Assembly (NCBI GenBank): GCA_004011035.1
Contig: CP025734.1
Location: 2,006,001-2,070,000 of the forward strand
Direction: 5' to 3'
Source of the DNA: Bdellovibrio sp. qaytius
GTDB taxonomy: Bacteria; Bdellovibrionota; Bdellovibrionia; Bdellovibrionales; Bdellovibrionaceae
DNA: 64,000 bases
This document shows positions 31,300 to 41,294 of this stretch, piece after piece. The notes below the pieces were generated by a model, which saw only the letters and a list, made by a program, of their open reading frames with translations, searched no databases and was not told the DNA's origin. The position numbers and the translations under genes are program-made. Within the stretch, counting starts at the first letter, position 1. Every line of letters begins with the position of its first letter.

Positions 31300-34200
31300 G
31301 TGCCCGCTGGTATTCTTTTGGTTTTTTTAAATTTTTCTGGATCAATAATCTGTTTTGGATTTTTAATCAGATCATCGACGGTCAGATCAGCTTGATCGTC
31401 TATTTTTTCAAAATTTTCTTTGCCGATAGATTGTTCGAGATCTTTTGTAAGACCGTATTTTTTAGCAATGTGTTGCTGCTGTTTACGAATAACCAAAAGC
31501 TCTAGTTCTTTATTTTTATTACCGTAACGTTTTACTCCGTATAAAATACGATCATACTCATAACCTAAATTATGAAATTGATCGAGAGCCACTTTTTTAA
31601 CTTCTTCAACGTCATTTGTTTTTAATTTAGCTAAAACTGATTTTTGTGTCGCCATTTGCGCTAGTTCTTGGTTGTCAGCTAAAAATCCGGCCTTAATCGC
31701 AGCTTTTGTGTTGTCTTCATTTGACCAGAAAGATTTAGCGGTCGTGCCTAAATGATTTTCGATCGTTTCAGCCGACACCTTGTAATACGGCAGAGCTAAA
31801 TCAACATCACCTGATTTTACAAAATCGTTGGCCACATTTGTAGAAATGCGGGCAAAATTTTCTGGTTGTAAATCACGATCAGCATGATTTAAACGATTTA
31901 CAATTTGGCGTTGTTTATCAATCACTGGTGTTAACGGATGGCTTGATGTTAATTCTGAAGTATTACGTAACCCGACCGCGCGGCCACGAATACCAATAAC
32001 ACTTTCTAACTCTTCGACTAATGTTTGTGTCGCTTTATTTGTATCAGAAATCGCTTGCGCTTTTACACCGACTGAAGCTAAATTTCTTGGTACACCTTTT
32101 TCAGCGACTTGAAATATACTCGGGCCGTTTAAAGGCTCTGCAGGTTTAGGTACGCCCACTTTAGTGCGCAATTCAGTTAAATACATTTTATCATAATCGA
32201 GACGAGCTTGTTGATTTAATAATTTCAATTTTTCAGCACGTGAATATTCGCGTAACTGCATCATCGCTTCGTTACGTGATGTATTTACCGGAGTTACAAA
32301 TGAAATATAAACTGGAGCCGATTCTTTACCCTCTACATTTTTTAATCGAATGTGCCATAAACTCACGTTATGATCGTTTTTAGTCAAATCACTTTTTGTC
32401 ATCGTGATTGTTGCTAATGATTCATCAACTTTATCTAAAGCATTTCGAGCATCGTTAATAAAACCTTGCCTACGATCAACACTGCTTTGCATACTTGCGA
32501 TTTCACGTTTAACAGTTAAATTTGCAATTCCTGGTTTGCCAGCTTTACTTTGCGCAATCACCGTTTGTTTATCAGCTGCAAAGTTAATTGTCGCCGCCTT
32601 GATTTCATCAAGACTAAATTTTGAACCATACCCTTGCGGAGTTAAATGATTTTTCAAAGATTGTACAGATAAATCACCTTGAGCCACATCAGTTTTAGTG
32701 TGTGAAACTTCATGCAAGAGTGTTGAAAAGCGTTGGTCAGCATCACGATCAAGATTTATATAAATTTGGCCATCATGATTTGCGGCTCCCGCGCGACCGA
32801 CTAAGTACGGATGACTTTCATCGTCGTAAGTCACTTTATTTTTAGCTTCAATTTTTTCGCGTGATTTTTCACGAAGATCTGTTAATTCGTTCACTTTACG
32901 ACTGTTTTTAAAATCTTCTTCGATTGTTGCTTGAATGTCTTTGCCACGAGTTTTTTCAATTTTAAGACCCACGAGCTCAGGATTAACATCACCTAATTCA
33001 CGATCAGTCATTTTGATAACACTGTATTTTTGTTCACTCACTTTAACTGCGACAGAGTAAATCACTTCGCCATTAACTTTTTCACGGTATGTCACTAAGC
33101 CTTGCGTCTCTTTGCCAACGGCTTTTGGTAATTTAATCACATCACCAACACCCGCAACAACGACGAAGTCGCCCGTTTTAACTTCGGCTAATGGTTTTAT
33201 TGGCACGTCAGGAATTACAGCCGCCGTTGATGGCGCTGCTTTAATAACTTTTTGTGCTTGAGCTAAATTTTCTAAACCTTTAACACCACCGCGACGGTAA
33301 GCTTCAAAAACTGCATTTGAAGTCACTGCATTACGACGAGCTAATTCAGATAATGCTGATTGTGTTTCTGCACTTAAATCAGGTTTATCCACTGAGCGGC
33401 CTTTGCCTACGGCATCTTTGGCTGCGCGGTTACCTTCATCTAACATTTGATGTAATTCTTGATCTGATTTACTTTGATATTGAAGACTGCGCGCGCGATC
33501 GGCTTTAACTTTTTTAAGAGCCTCAGCCGTATTAGCTGCTAACAATTCATCTTGTGTTAAATGCACTTGGCTAGTCACACCCACTTCATCAATATACTCA
33601 ACAACATAGGCTTTAGCTAAGCCGGGTTTAGCTTCAACTTGTGATATCACGCGCCCTTGACGTAATTCGCCATTTCCTAATGGAACGGCAATATCAGGAT
33701 TCATTTTTTTATCTTTTGAAACTAATAACGCAGAATCTGGCGCATTATCAATAGCTAACACAGATTCATTTTTAGCCTTCGGAATTTTTTCACCCGATGT
33801 ACGCGTGATTTTAGCATTGCCAACTTCTTCTAAGTCAGTTTTGTAAACTGTGAATTCGCGGCCGCTAACTTCACGTAGTAAAAAACCACCGGTTTTCTTA
33901 GGCCCTAAAATAACGCCTTCTAGTTCTCCGGTACCATCAAAATTATTGATGATGACCTTATCACCTGCGCGCAGATCTTTGGGTTCAATTGAAACCGATT
34001 GTTTAGGCGCAACCTTAACAATCGGAGTGCGCTCTAAAGAAAGATCTTCAGCTGCAGCAATCATTCGCGAATTTGGATTACGCGTGATTTGTGAATTTGC
34101 TAAATCTTCGATATCAGATTTATACAGAATAGTTTCTGTACCATTAGCTTCACGCACGAGTAATCCACCATTATTAGCAGGGCCAACGATTTGGCCTTTT

Positions 34201-37200
34201 AATTCACCCGTGCCATTAAACTCACGAATAATAATTTGATCACCTACTCGAACATCACTTGGTGTAACTTTGATTAAATTAGAAATTTCTATCGGGCTAT
34301 TACCTGTGATTCCTTTGCGCACTAACAATGTAGCTTCAGTATTTGAAAAGCCTGATTTACGTAGAATCTGCGTCTTTTCTTTTAATTCTTTAGCCGTGTA
34401 ATCAAAATACCCACGACCTTCACCGCCCACATTGTGTGAACTGATGACGGCTTTTTTCTGAACGTCTGATAACGGACGTTTAACATACTCTTCAGCGGCT
34501 TTTACACGAGCTGGGTTATCTAAGCTTCCGTTAACTTTTAATTCGGCTGTTAAACCACGATAATATTTTGAATCTGCTGTGGCTTGCGCATCTAAATTAA
34601 ATTCTTTTCCGTCTGAATCTTTAACACGAATTGTGCCGTCAGAATTTTTTCTAACAAACTTAGCATTTAAATCCGTTGGTGTTGCACCCTCAACGGCTTT
34701 AAAATCTTTAACTAAAACCTGATCTCCAGCACGAGCCACTTCTGGTTTAATATTAACTTGCGCTACAACTTCATCACCACGCGCCGCAAAAGTAGAAACT
34801 TTAGTGTTCGTAATACGCGGAGGCACAACAGCTTCTAAACTTTGACGAGTAATTGTGGCAGTTTCAGGGTTAACTTGACGTGCATATAACGGAGCACGAT
34901 CTGTAAATTTATTTAATATACGACGCTCTGATAATGACAATGTCGAACCATCAACCTCAGCTTTTTTAACCGCATTCACAAACTTTTCAGCATTTGCAAA
35001 TTCTGCATTGCCGATATATCCACCACGTGGATTAAAGCTCATACTTTGACGTAACATTTCAGGATCAAATTCTTTTTGGCCCGGAAATATTTTTTCAAAC
35101 AATTCACTGGCTTCTTTTTTTGTGGCGACAGTGCCATAATCAAGAGCTGCTGTTTTATCTTCGCTGTATATTCCAAGCTCGCGCGCGGCACTTTGGCGTT
35201 GCCGCTCATTGAAACGTGAACCGTTTAAACGATCTTGTTGGGCTAAATAATCTAATTTATTTCTAGCATCACCTGCTACTTCAATAGGGTCGATCACTTT
35301 TTCTTTGGGAGCATTAAATTCAGAGATATATGTTTTGGCTGAAGTATTCACTTCAACATTTTGACGCGGCAATAAAGCCACATCAGGATTACTTTGACGT
35401 GCATAGAGTGGCGCACGATCAGTGTATTTATTTAATAAACGACGCTCAGCTAATGAAAGTTTAGCTCCACTGAGATCAGCTTTTTTAGCGGCTTCAACAA
35501 ATTTTTCAGCATTAGCAAATTCAGCATTACCGATATATCCACCACGTGGATTAAAGCTCATACTTTGACGTAACATTTCAGGATCAAATTCTTTTTTACC
35601 CGGAAATACTTTTTCAAATAATTCGCGTGTTTCTTTGCGCGCAGCTACGGCTTGATAATCCATACCTGCAATTCTATTATCATCAGTCACGCCTAATTCA
35701 CGCGCGATGTTTTCGCGTTGTTTTGAATTAAGACGAGTTCCTTTTAAACCATCGCGTTCAGCTAAATAATCTAACTCATTGCGAGCGCCACCGGCCTGCG
35801 ATGAATTAAAAGCATCTGCTTGCGATATTCCATCTTCAGTTTTTATAGCCGCCTTTTGAGCCGCGAAAGCATCAGGCGTAGATTTACGCGCAAGCTTGGC
35901 TTCTTCATAAAGGGCATTCACGTCTTTATTTTGACGTTTAGCTAATTCTTCAAGAGCCCGTTGCCCTTCGATATCAATCTTTTTATCGCGGCCCCCATGT
36001 AATTCAGATTGGCGAAGGCTATCATCTAAAATTTGTTCAAGCTCTGCTGATGAACGATCTGCAAAACTAGAGCGTCTAGCTTCACGAATTTGAGCTTGGC
36101 GTAAAGCTTGTGGCGTATTTGCTTTTTTAAGTTCAGTACCATCTATGCGAACTACTGTCGCAGGTTTTCCTGGTGGAAATATTTCAACCTCAAATTGACC
36201 TTTGGCATTGGGCCCACTGATCACTTTACCTGGATAAGAAACATCTTTGCCAACGACAGGCACATTAATCATAGGGTTTGCGCCCCTAGGTTGCTCAGAA
36301 ACAATACGTACATTGTCTATGCCTGTACTGCCTGTAACACCTTTACGTAATAAAAGACTGGCTTCATCTTCACTTAAACCTGCATCACGTAAAACTTTTG
36401 TTTTTTGTCTTAAATCTGTTTTACTTAATGCAAAGATATCTTTTTCTTCGGCAATTTTATGTGATTTAAGAACGGCTTGTTGTTGAGCTTCGGTTAAAGG
36501 TTTTTGTAAATACCCCTCTGCAGCCTTAATACGTCCAACTTCATCACCGATTTCTAAATTTTGTTTAACTTCGGCCGTTAAACCACGTGTAAATTCAGCG
36601 TCTTTAACTTCAGTTTTAACAAGATCAAATTCTTTACCGGCTTCGTCTTTAACACGAACGGTGCCATCAGTGTTTTTTCTAACAACATTGGCATTCAGGT
36701 CTGAACCACCTTCAAAGTTTTTAACATTCACTTTGTCGCCTGGGCGAATAAATTCATCTTTGACTTTAACTTGCTCAACGATTTCATTAGTCCAAGTTTT
36801 TATCTTTGCAGACCCAGTAGCCGCCACGGCTGAAGGTGCATTGCCTGCATTTAAATTTAAGCGCTCGGCTGTTTTAACTTCTTCACGAAGTAAATCAAAT
36901 TCTTTACCGCTGCTATCGCTAACACGCAATAAGCCATTATCTAATTTTTGCACGACTTTAAATTCAGCGTCTTTGCCACCATCAAAATTAGAAACTTTGA
37001 TTTGTTCACCTTCGACAAAACGAACATTATCCGTTTTATCAACATATGTTGTTGGTGTATTATCAACTTTTGAACTTGCTCGGGCTTGCGAACCATCAGC
37101 ACTGCTTGTTTTAAATACTGAAACTGGGTCAGCTTTAACCTTACCAAAAGTCACTGCTGGTGCCGCAGCACCTACATTACTTCTATTTAAGGCTTGAACT

Positions 37201-39908
37201 AATTCATCTTCAGCTAATTGACTCGATTGAGCCTGCGGCGTTGCATAACCTTGCGATGCTGGCGCACGACTTGAACTGCGCTCTACACTGGCCACTGGGC
37301 CAGCACTTCCAAAGTTTTGCGCCTCGGGTTGAATGTTTACAACTTGATTACGCTGAACAGCAGCTGCTTGGTAAATCGGAGCTTGTATAGCATCTGCCTG
37401 ACGACTCGGAGCTGCAGCTACGGCCATCGCACTGTTCGTGCTGTTACCACTACGCATATCAAGTGCTGCTGATTTTGGAGCCGCTTCAAAAGTTTGAGTC
37501 GCCACTGTTGTTTGCGGTGCACGATCAGAACCCATTTTTCGGCCGCCGCTCAGCAGTGAATAAAACTGATTATCAAGCTGCTCTTTAATTTTAGGATTTG
37601 TTTGAAAAAATTCTTGCGCTAAAATTTTACGAGAAGACATACTTCCGTTAGGATTTTGGTATGCGACTTCAACCATTTTTCCATTTGCAGTGTCATGAAC
37701 CGCAACGGCATTTCCTTTAACGACTTCACCATCAATTTGCAATTGAGCTGGTTTACCTGATACACCTGTACTCATTTGCTCTGTATTTAATTTATTAGTT
37801 AAAGAGTGATTCGTCGCAACTTCAGCAGTCTCTTTTTTCGCATTTTTAGTTGGCGAAGTAAACGTCTTCATTAAATCATTTTGTGCCGTAGTTAAATTAG
37901 AGCTTGGCTTTGCCGCCTCTAATTCATGAGCTGCTGTTGAGGTCTCTTCAGCACCAATTCTTTTAGCCGTTACAACAACAGGCTCAATCGTTTCAGTTTT
38001 CGGTGAATCCGATGATTTATCTGCAGATAACGTAGGGATTTCTTCAGTTGCTTTGGGTTTAGTATCATCAGCAGAAACTGGACCTTCACTTATTTTTGCT
38101 TTTATTTTTGCTACAGGTTTTTCTACTACTTTTGCAGCTACATTTTCTTTTACTTTTGGTTTTTCGACAGCAGCTACTTTTTCTGCTTTTTCTACCTTAG
38201 CAACTACTTTCGCATCAGCTTTTGCACCACTGGCGATAGCCTCTGCTGCAGCTTTTGCTTCAGGAGCAGCTACTGGTGCTACTGATTTTAAACTCCGCGC
38301 CAACAATGGTGCCGCGGCCCCCATGAATGGCAATAAATCAGCTCCCGCGAGTAATGTATCGACCATACATGAACTATTTGTTTCACGGGCAACGCTAACT
38401 TGTGATTTAGCATTATCGCAGACCATGTTTTTTTGTTTTTGTTGAACTGATAAGCTATCTAAAACGGATGTCGTTTTTTGTGTACATGATTTAAAAGCTT
38501 CACGCGAACTGCCTTGAGCAAAGTAAGCATCAACAGCGACTGATCCAGCAAAGGCTCCGCGACGAGCCGCAATCGCAGTTTTACTTAAACCACCGATGAC
38601 TTTTGCACCAACAGCGACTGAACCTAAACCAGCTGTAACTATTGTTAAACCTGCATCAACGGCTGAATTATCAACAATCGTTTTTGTGCTTGCGCGATCT
38701 TCGCCGCGATCTAATAAACAGCTTTCAGCATCGAAGTAAGTTTTAAATTCCATGTTTGCACGACGATCTTGCAATTGCGGAACTGTTGGCGAATCAAGTT
38801 TAGCTAATTCAGTTCTTACTTTAGCAAAATCACATTTTTCGCCTTTATCGCTCGTGTCGTAAATTAAACATCTAAAATTTTGTAAGTTATCTTTGTAAGC
38901 TGTCGCTAGAGCCGTGCGATTAGCTTTTAACTGATCGCGCATACCTTCTTTAATTTTATCGCGACTTAAATAATTCCTAACTAAAGATCTAGGTTTAGCT
39001 TTTTCACGCGCGATTTTATCAAAAATTTCGCCACGAATCCATGGAACTTCATCTTTTAAAATTTCAATAGCTTTACCAATGTTTTCACATTTTTTTTCTG
39101 CAGCTAATTTTGATGTCTTTGTAAAACCACCACGCATTGGGCAATCTTGTGTGCCACCCGCGCATTTAACCATCGAAGCCATTTCGCATTTGTCTTTAGC
39201 GTCTTTAAGCGCTTCGATTTTAGCAATGTTATCCATTGTCTTTTGAACTTGCTCTTCAAAACGTTGAGCTGTTTCACCCTTACACTTACTGCCTTCAGCA
39301 CGTAAGTTTTCACAATTCTTTTTTAGATCTGGCATAAGTGGTGTACACTCAACACCTTCTAAAACGGCAGAGCCTTCGGTGATCGAATCGATAAATGCTA
39401 ATTCATCAACAGCTGATTTATTAAATTTCTCAACACGTGTTGCCGCAGCATAAAAACGAGTTTGCGCAACTTTTGCTTGTTCAGGTGTAAGATCAGGAGA
39501 CGAATTACAACCATCTAGTGTGCGCGACATGTTTGGTGAAATCGTTGTTGCAAATTGTTTGCTTAATTCTGCACTCAACGCATCCGGAGTTTGGTAGCTT
39601 GTTTGTACACCTTTACCACTCATGTAATTTTGGTAAGCTGATACGGATGTGTTACAAGTTTTTGCTTCTGAATTAAATTTAAAAACCATTAACGTTGATT
39701 TATCTTTGTAATCATCAAGAACAGATTCTTTAAGTGGTGTCGGACAAGTTCCTTTTTTTAATTGAACTGAAGGTTGCGCATATGTTGAAGCAGATTTTTT
39801 AGTGTTCGCTGATGTCGAAGATTTTCCACCACCAACTGTTTCAGCAGCGAAAGAAAAATGAGAATTAAAAATCAGTGAAAATGTGACGAGAAAATGTATA
39901 GCGCGCAT
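31296..39908 (-). CDS. Giant secreted repeat protein (2870 aa) with HExxH metallopeptidase-like motif
   Basis: A signal peptide ends FSFAA/E. Residues 30-520 are Cys-rich and helical, with two hydrophobic stretches (about 415-470 and 515-545). Residues 545-960 are low-complexity Ala/Lys/Val/Gln. From about 960 come roughly eight SH3/KOW-like repeats (VKNFEGG..., IREFNGTG..., INNFDGTG...) near 963, 1055, 1220, 1724, 1887, 1977, 2073 and 2240. Two 'PLTEAQ..VLKSH' helical units lie near 1127-1192 and 1800-1868, and two long repeats near 1375-1500 and 1549-1675. HEVSH (2399-2403) in LLHEVSHTKTD follows IYINLD, as in zincins; the third ligand is unclear. A predation or adhesion effector is plausible but unproven. 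Confidence 0.85.
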   Translation of the reverse strand: MRAIHFLVTFSLIFNSHFSFAAETVGGGKSSTSANTKKSASTYAQPSVQLKKGTCPTPLKESVLDDYKDKSTLMVFKFNSEAKTCNTSVSAYQNYMSGKGVQTSYQTPDALSAELSKQFATTISPNMSRTLDGCNSSPDLTPEQAKVAQTRFYAAATRVEKFNKSAVDELAFIDSITEGSAVLEGVECTPLMPDLKKNCENLRAEGSKCKGETAQRFEEQVQKTMDNIAKIEALKDAKDKCEMASMVKCAGGTQDCPMRGGFTKTSKLAAEKKCENIGKAIEILKDEVPWIRGEIFDKIAREKAKPRSLVRNYLSRDKIKEGMRDQLKANRTALATAYKDNLQNFRCLIYDTSDKGEKCDFAKVRTELAKLDSPTVPQLQDRRANMEFKTYFDAESCLLDRGEDRASTKTIVDNSAVDAGLTIVTAGLGSVAVGAKVIGGLSKTAIAARRGAFAGSVAVDAYFAQGSSREAFKSCTQKTTSVLDSLSVQQKQKNMVCDNAKSQVSVARETNSSCMVDTLLAGADLLPFMGAAAPLLARSLKSVAPVAAPEAKAAAEAIASGAKADAKVVAKVEKAEKVAAVEKPKVKENVAAKVVEKPVAKIKAKISEGPVSADDTKPKATEEIPTLSADKSSDSPKTETIEPVVVTAKRIGAEETSTAAHELEAAKPSSNLTTAQNDLMKTFTSPTKNAKKETAEVATNHSLTNKLNTEQMSTGVSGKPAQLQIDGEVVKGNAVAVHDTANGKMVEVAYQNPNGSMSSRKILAQEFFQTNPKIKEQLDNQFYSLLSGGRKMGSDRAPQTTVATQTFEAAPKSAALDMRSGNSTNSAMAVAAAPSRQADAIQAPIYQAAAVQRNQVVNIQPEAQNFGSAGPVASVERSSSRAPASQGYATPQAQSSQLAEDELVQALNRSNVGAAAPAVTFGKVKADPVSVFKTSSADGSQARASSKVDNTPTTYVDKTDNVRFVEGEQIKVSNFDGGKDAEFKVVQKLDNGLLRVSDSSGKEFDLLREEVKTAERLNLNAGNAPSAVAATGSAKIKTWTNEIVEQVKVKDEFIRPGDKVNVKNFEGGSDLNANVVRKNTDGTVRVKDEAGKEFDLVKTEVKDAEFTRGLTAEVKQNLEIGDEVGRIKAAEGYLQKPLTEAQQQAVLKSHKIAEEKDIFALSKTDLRQKTKVLRDAGLSEDEASLLLRKGVTGSTGIDNVRIVSEQPRGANPMINVPVVGKDVSYPGKVISGPNAKGQFEVEIFPPGKPATVVRIDGTELKKANTPQALRQAQIREARRSSFADRSSAELEQILDDSLRQSELHGGRDKKIDIEGQRALEELAKRQNKDVNALYEEAKLARKSTPDAFAAQKAAIKTEDGISQADAFNSSQAGGARNELDYLAERDGLKGTRLNSKQRENIARELGVTDDNRIAGMDYQAVAARKETRELFEKVFPGKKEFDPEMLRQSMSFNPRGGYIGNAEFANAEKFVEAAKKADLSGAKLSLAERRLLNKYTDRAPLYARQSNPDVALLPRQNVEVNTSAKTYISEFNAPKEKVIDPIEVAGDARNKLDYLAQQDRLNGSRFNERQRQSAARELGIYSEDKTAALDYGTVATKKEASELFEKIFPGQKEFDPEMLRQSMSFNPRGGYIGNAEFANAEKFVNAVKKAEVDGSTLSLSERRILNKFTDRAPLYARQVNPETATITRQSLEAVVPPRITNTKVSTFAARGDEVVAQVNIKPEVARAGDQVLVKDFKAVEGATPTDLNAKFVRKNSDGTIRVKDSDGKEFNLDAQATADSKYYRGLTAELKVNGSLDNPARVKAAEEYVKRPLSDVQKKAVISSHNVGGEGRGYFDYTAKELKEKTQILRKSGFSNTEATLLVRKGITGNSPIEISNLIKVTPSDVRVGDQIIIREFNGTGELKGQIVGPANNGGLLVREANGTETILYKSDIEDLANSQITRNPNSRMIAAAEDLSLERTPIVKVAPKQSVSIEPKDLRAGDKVIINNFDGTGELEGVILGPKKTGGFLLREVSGREFTVYKTDLEEVGNAKITRTSGEKIPKAKNESVLAIDNAPDSALLVSKDKKMNPDIAVPLGNGELRQGRVISQVEAKPGLAKAYVVEYIDEVGVTSQVHLTQDELLAANTAEALKKVKADRARSLQYQSKSDQELHQMLDEGNRAAKDAVGKGRSVDKPDLSAETQSALSELARRNAVTSNAVFEAYRRGGVKGLENLAQAQKVIKAAPSTAAVIPDVPIKPLAEVKTGDFVVVAGVGDVIKLPKAVGKETQGLVTYREKVNGEVIYSVAVKVSEQKYSVIKMTDRELGDVNPELVGLKIEKTRGKDIQATIEEDFKNSRKVNELTDLREKSREKIEAKNKVTYDDESHPYLVGRAGAANHDGQIYINLDRDADQRFSTLLHEVSHTKTDVAQGDLSVQSLKNHLTPQGYGSKFSLDEIKAATINFAADKQTVIAQSKAGKPGIANLTVKREIASMQSSVDRRQGFINDARNALDKVDESLATITMTKSDLTKNDHNVSLWHIRLKNVEGKESAPVYISFVTPVNTSRNEAMMQLREYSRAEKLKLLNQQARLDYDKMYLTELRTKVGVPKPAEPLNGPSIFQVAEKGVPRNLASVGVKAQAISDTNKATQTLVEELESVIGIRGRAVGLRNTSELTSSHPLTPVIDKQRQIVNRLNHADRDLQPENFARISTNVANDFVKSGDVDLALPYYKVSAETIENHLGTTAKSFWSNEDNTKAAIKAGFLADNQELAQMATQKSVLAKLKTNDVEEVKKVALDQFHNLGYEYDRILYGVKRYGNKNKELELLVIRKQQQHIAKKYGLTKDLEQSIGKENFEKIDDQADLTVDDLIKNPKQIIDPEKFKKTKRIPAGT
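35011..35077 (-). repeat. 67-base identical internal repeat, copy 2
   Basis: Identical base for base to 35530-35596. It encodes the segment around EFDPEMLRQSMSFNPRGG of the second long repeat in the giant protein. Flanking bases of the two repeats have diverged, so this block is unusually conserved or recently converted. Confidence 0.9.
35530..35596 (-). repeat. 67-base identical internal repeat, copy 1
   Basis: The partner of 35011-35077, 519 bases away (173 codons, an exact in-frame repeat period). It lies in the first long repeat of the giant protein. Confidence 0.9.
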
Positions 39909-39914
39909 AGCAAT

Positions 39915-39922
39915 TTATCGGC
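39915..39922 (-). promoter_or_regulatory. GCCGATAA element (FliA-type -10) before giant gene
   Basis: Exact GCCGATAA 6 bases before the ATG at 39908. No Shine-Dalgarno is present. The -35 match is weak (TAATAAAT, 11 bases upstream). Confidence 0.35.
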
Positions 39923-39923
39923 A

Positions 39924-39948
39924 AAATCCTTGAATTTATTAAGGATTT
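39924..39948 (-). terminator. Hairpin between cNMP-EAL gene and giant gene
   Basis: AAATCCTT / AAGGATTT, a perfect 8-bp stem with a 9-base loop; on the minus strand TTTTG follows. It may end the cNMP-EAL transcript just before the giant gene's own promoter. Confidence 0.55.
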
Positions 39949-39988
39949 CGGGGCGCGAACAAGGTCTAGATTGTGTGATTATTTTTAA

Positions 39989-41185
39989 CTAACCAGCGAT
40001 TTTTTCTTTAACGATTTGCATTGGTAATTTCATGAACAAATCCATAGGAAGTGCTTTTGAATATAACCAACCCTGAGCAAAGTACGCACCTAACTGCAAT
40101 AAAGCTTCACGTTCATCAATTGTTTCAACGCCTTCAGCAATAATATCCATACCTAAAGCTTGCGCCATGAAGACCATAGACTTCACAACAGCCAAAGTTT
40201 TTGGATCAGCGTTAATTTTTGATACAAATGACTTATCAATTTTTAGATAACTGACTGGCATTTGTGATAAATATTGTAAACTTGAATATCCCGTACCAAA
40301 ATCATCGATTGAAATATGAAAACCTTTGTTTTTACATTGGTCTAAAATTTCGATCGCCACGACACCGTTCATCATGACTCGCTCAGTAACTTCTAATTTA
40401 ATATTCTTAGGGGCTACTTTGTGTTTCCAAGTTAATTTTTCTAGATCAATTAAAAAATCAGGATGAGCAAACTGACGTCCGCTCACGTTGATACTCATAA
40501 TAAAATCATCACCGAAAACTGTTTTAATTTTTTGAAAATCTTGAAAGCAACGTTCGAAAATCCACTGCCCAACAGAGACCATTAATGATGAATTTTCTAA
40601 GAAATCGATAAATTTATCGGGCTGAATATAACCAATCACTGGATCTTTCCAGCGAATTAAAGCTTCACAACCTACAATCATACTATTTTGCATATTAATG
40701 ATCGGTTGATAGAACATTTCAAATTCTTGATTATTTAAAGCTTCTTGCAAGCGATTTTCAAATTTTAAATTTTCAAAACCATCTAACATCGCATCGTCAT
40801 GCCCTGCCATGTCTTCTAAACCTTGGCTAGCTTGACTCAGTGATGAATTGTTTTTACGTACACGATTCATCATCACTTTTAATAATAATTGAACTAATTG
40901 ATCAGACCCATGAAATCTTTCGATTAATTGATCTTTTGTGACAACATTAAGAACTGTGTCTTCTGTGGCTTTAACCGAAGCTGAACGTGGTAAAGAATCA
41001 ATTAATGACATCTCACCAAAGATCTCACCCTTTTTAATTTGGGCGATAGGAACCACTTTTTGATCGATTTCTAGATAGACGAGCACTCTTCCGCTTTCGA
41101 CAACATATGCACAATCGCCAGCTTCACCCTGTTTAAATAAAACAGTGTCCTTTGCAATTGAAATTTGTTTCTTTGACGTACTCAT
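39989..41185 (-). CDS. cNMP-binding domain fused to EAL c-di-GMP phosphodiesterase
   Basis: An N-terminal cyclic-nucleotide-binding domain (about 5-120: FKQGEAGDCAYVVESG, GEIFGEMSLIDSLPRSASV) is followed by a helical linker and an EAL domain (about 150-395). The EAL part keeps E-A-L in CEALIRWKDP, the metal-site IDDFGTGYSSL, LKIDKSFV and IIAEGVET, so it should hydrolyse c-di-GMP, perhaps under control of cAMP, cGMP or another ligand. The ATG at 41185 is chosen because GAGGAAG lies 4 bases before it; a TTG at 41200 is less likely. A perfect dyad, ACTGGACC-GG-GGTCCAGT, lies 48 bases upstream. Confidence 0.92.
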   Translation of the reverse strand: MSTSKKQISIAKDTVLFKQGEAGDCAYVVESGRVLVYLEIDQKVVPIAQIKKGEIFGEMSLIDSLPRSASVKATEDTVLNVVTKDQLIERFHGSDQLVQLLLKVMMNRVRKNNSSLSQASQGLEDMAGHDDAMLDGFENLKFENRLQEALNNQEFEMFYQPIINMQNSMIVGCEALIRWKDPVIGYIQPDKFIDFLENSSLMVSVGQWIFERCFQDFQKIKTVFGDDFIMSINVSGRQFAHPDFLIDLEKLTWKHKVAPKNIKLEVTERVMMNGVVAIEILDQCKNKGFHISIDDFGTGYSSLQYLSQMPVSYLKIDKSFVSKINADPKTLAVVKSMVFMAQALGMDIIAEGVETIDEREALLQLGAYFAQGWLYSKALPMDLFMKLPMQIVKEKIAG

Positions 41186-41232
41186 TGAGCTTCCTCGCAA
41201 ATTACCTATCGTCAGCGATGACGCAGTAATTT

Positions 41233-41250
41233 ACTGGACCGGGGTCCAGT
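41233..41250. promoter_or_regulatory. Perfect dyad upstream of cNMP-EAL gene
   Basis: ACTGGACC-GG-GGTCCAGT, an 8-bp perfect inverted repeat with a 2-base centre. No T run follows in either direction. It is too close-centred to be a good RNA hairpin, so it reads better as a dimer-binding operator. It sits 48 bases before the cNMP-EAL start and 45 bases after the end of the SDR gene. Confidence 0.45.
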
Positions 41251-41294
41251 TCTTGGTCTAGGTGTATGCTAAAACCCTACCAATACGAGATAGT

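Noticed and set aside
34999-35600. CRISPR-like direct repeats in the giant gene
   Set aside because: Only two copies 519 bases apart, in frame and within coding repeats; no short regular spacers or cas genes anywhere in the window.
36661-37197. Long open frame antisense to the giant gene (178 codons), with several shorter ones
   Set aside because: Ser/Leu/Thr-rich mirror of a repetitive gene, no ribosome binding site, no domain; explained by the codon use of the sense strand.
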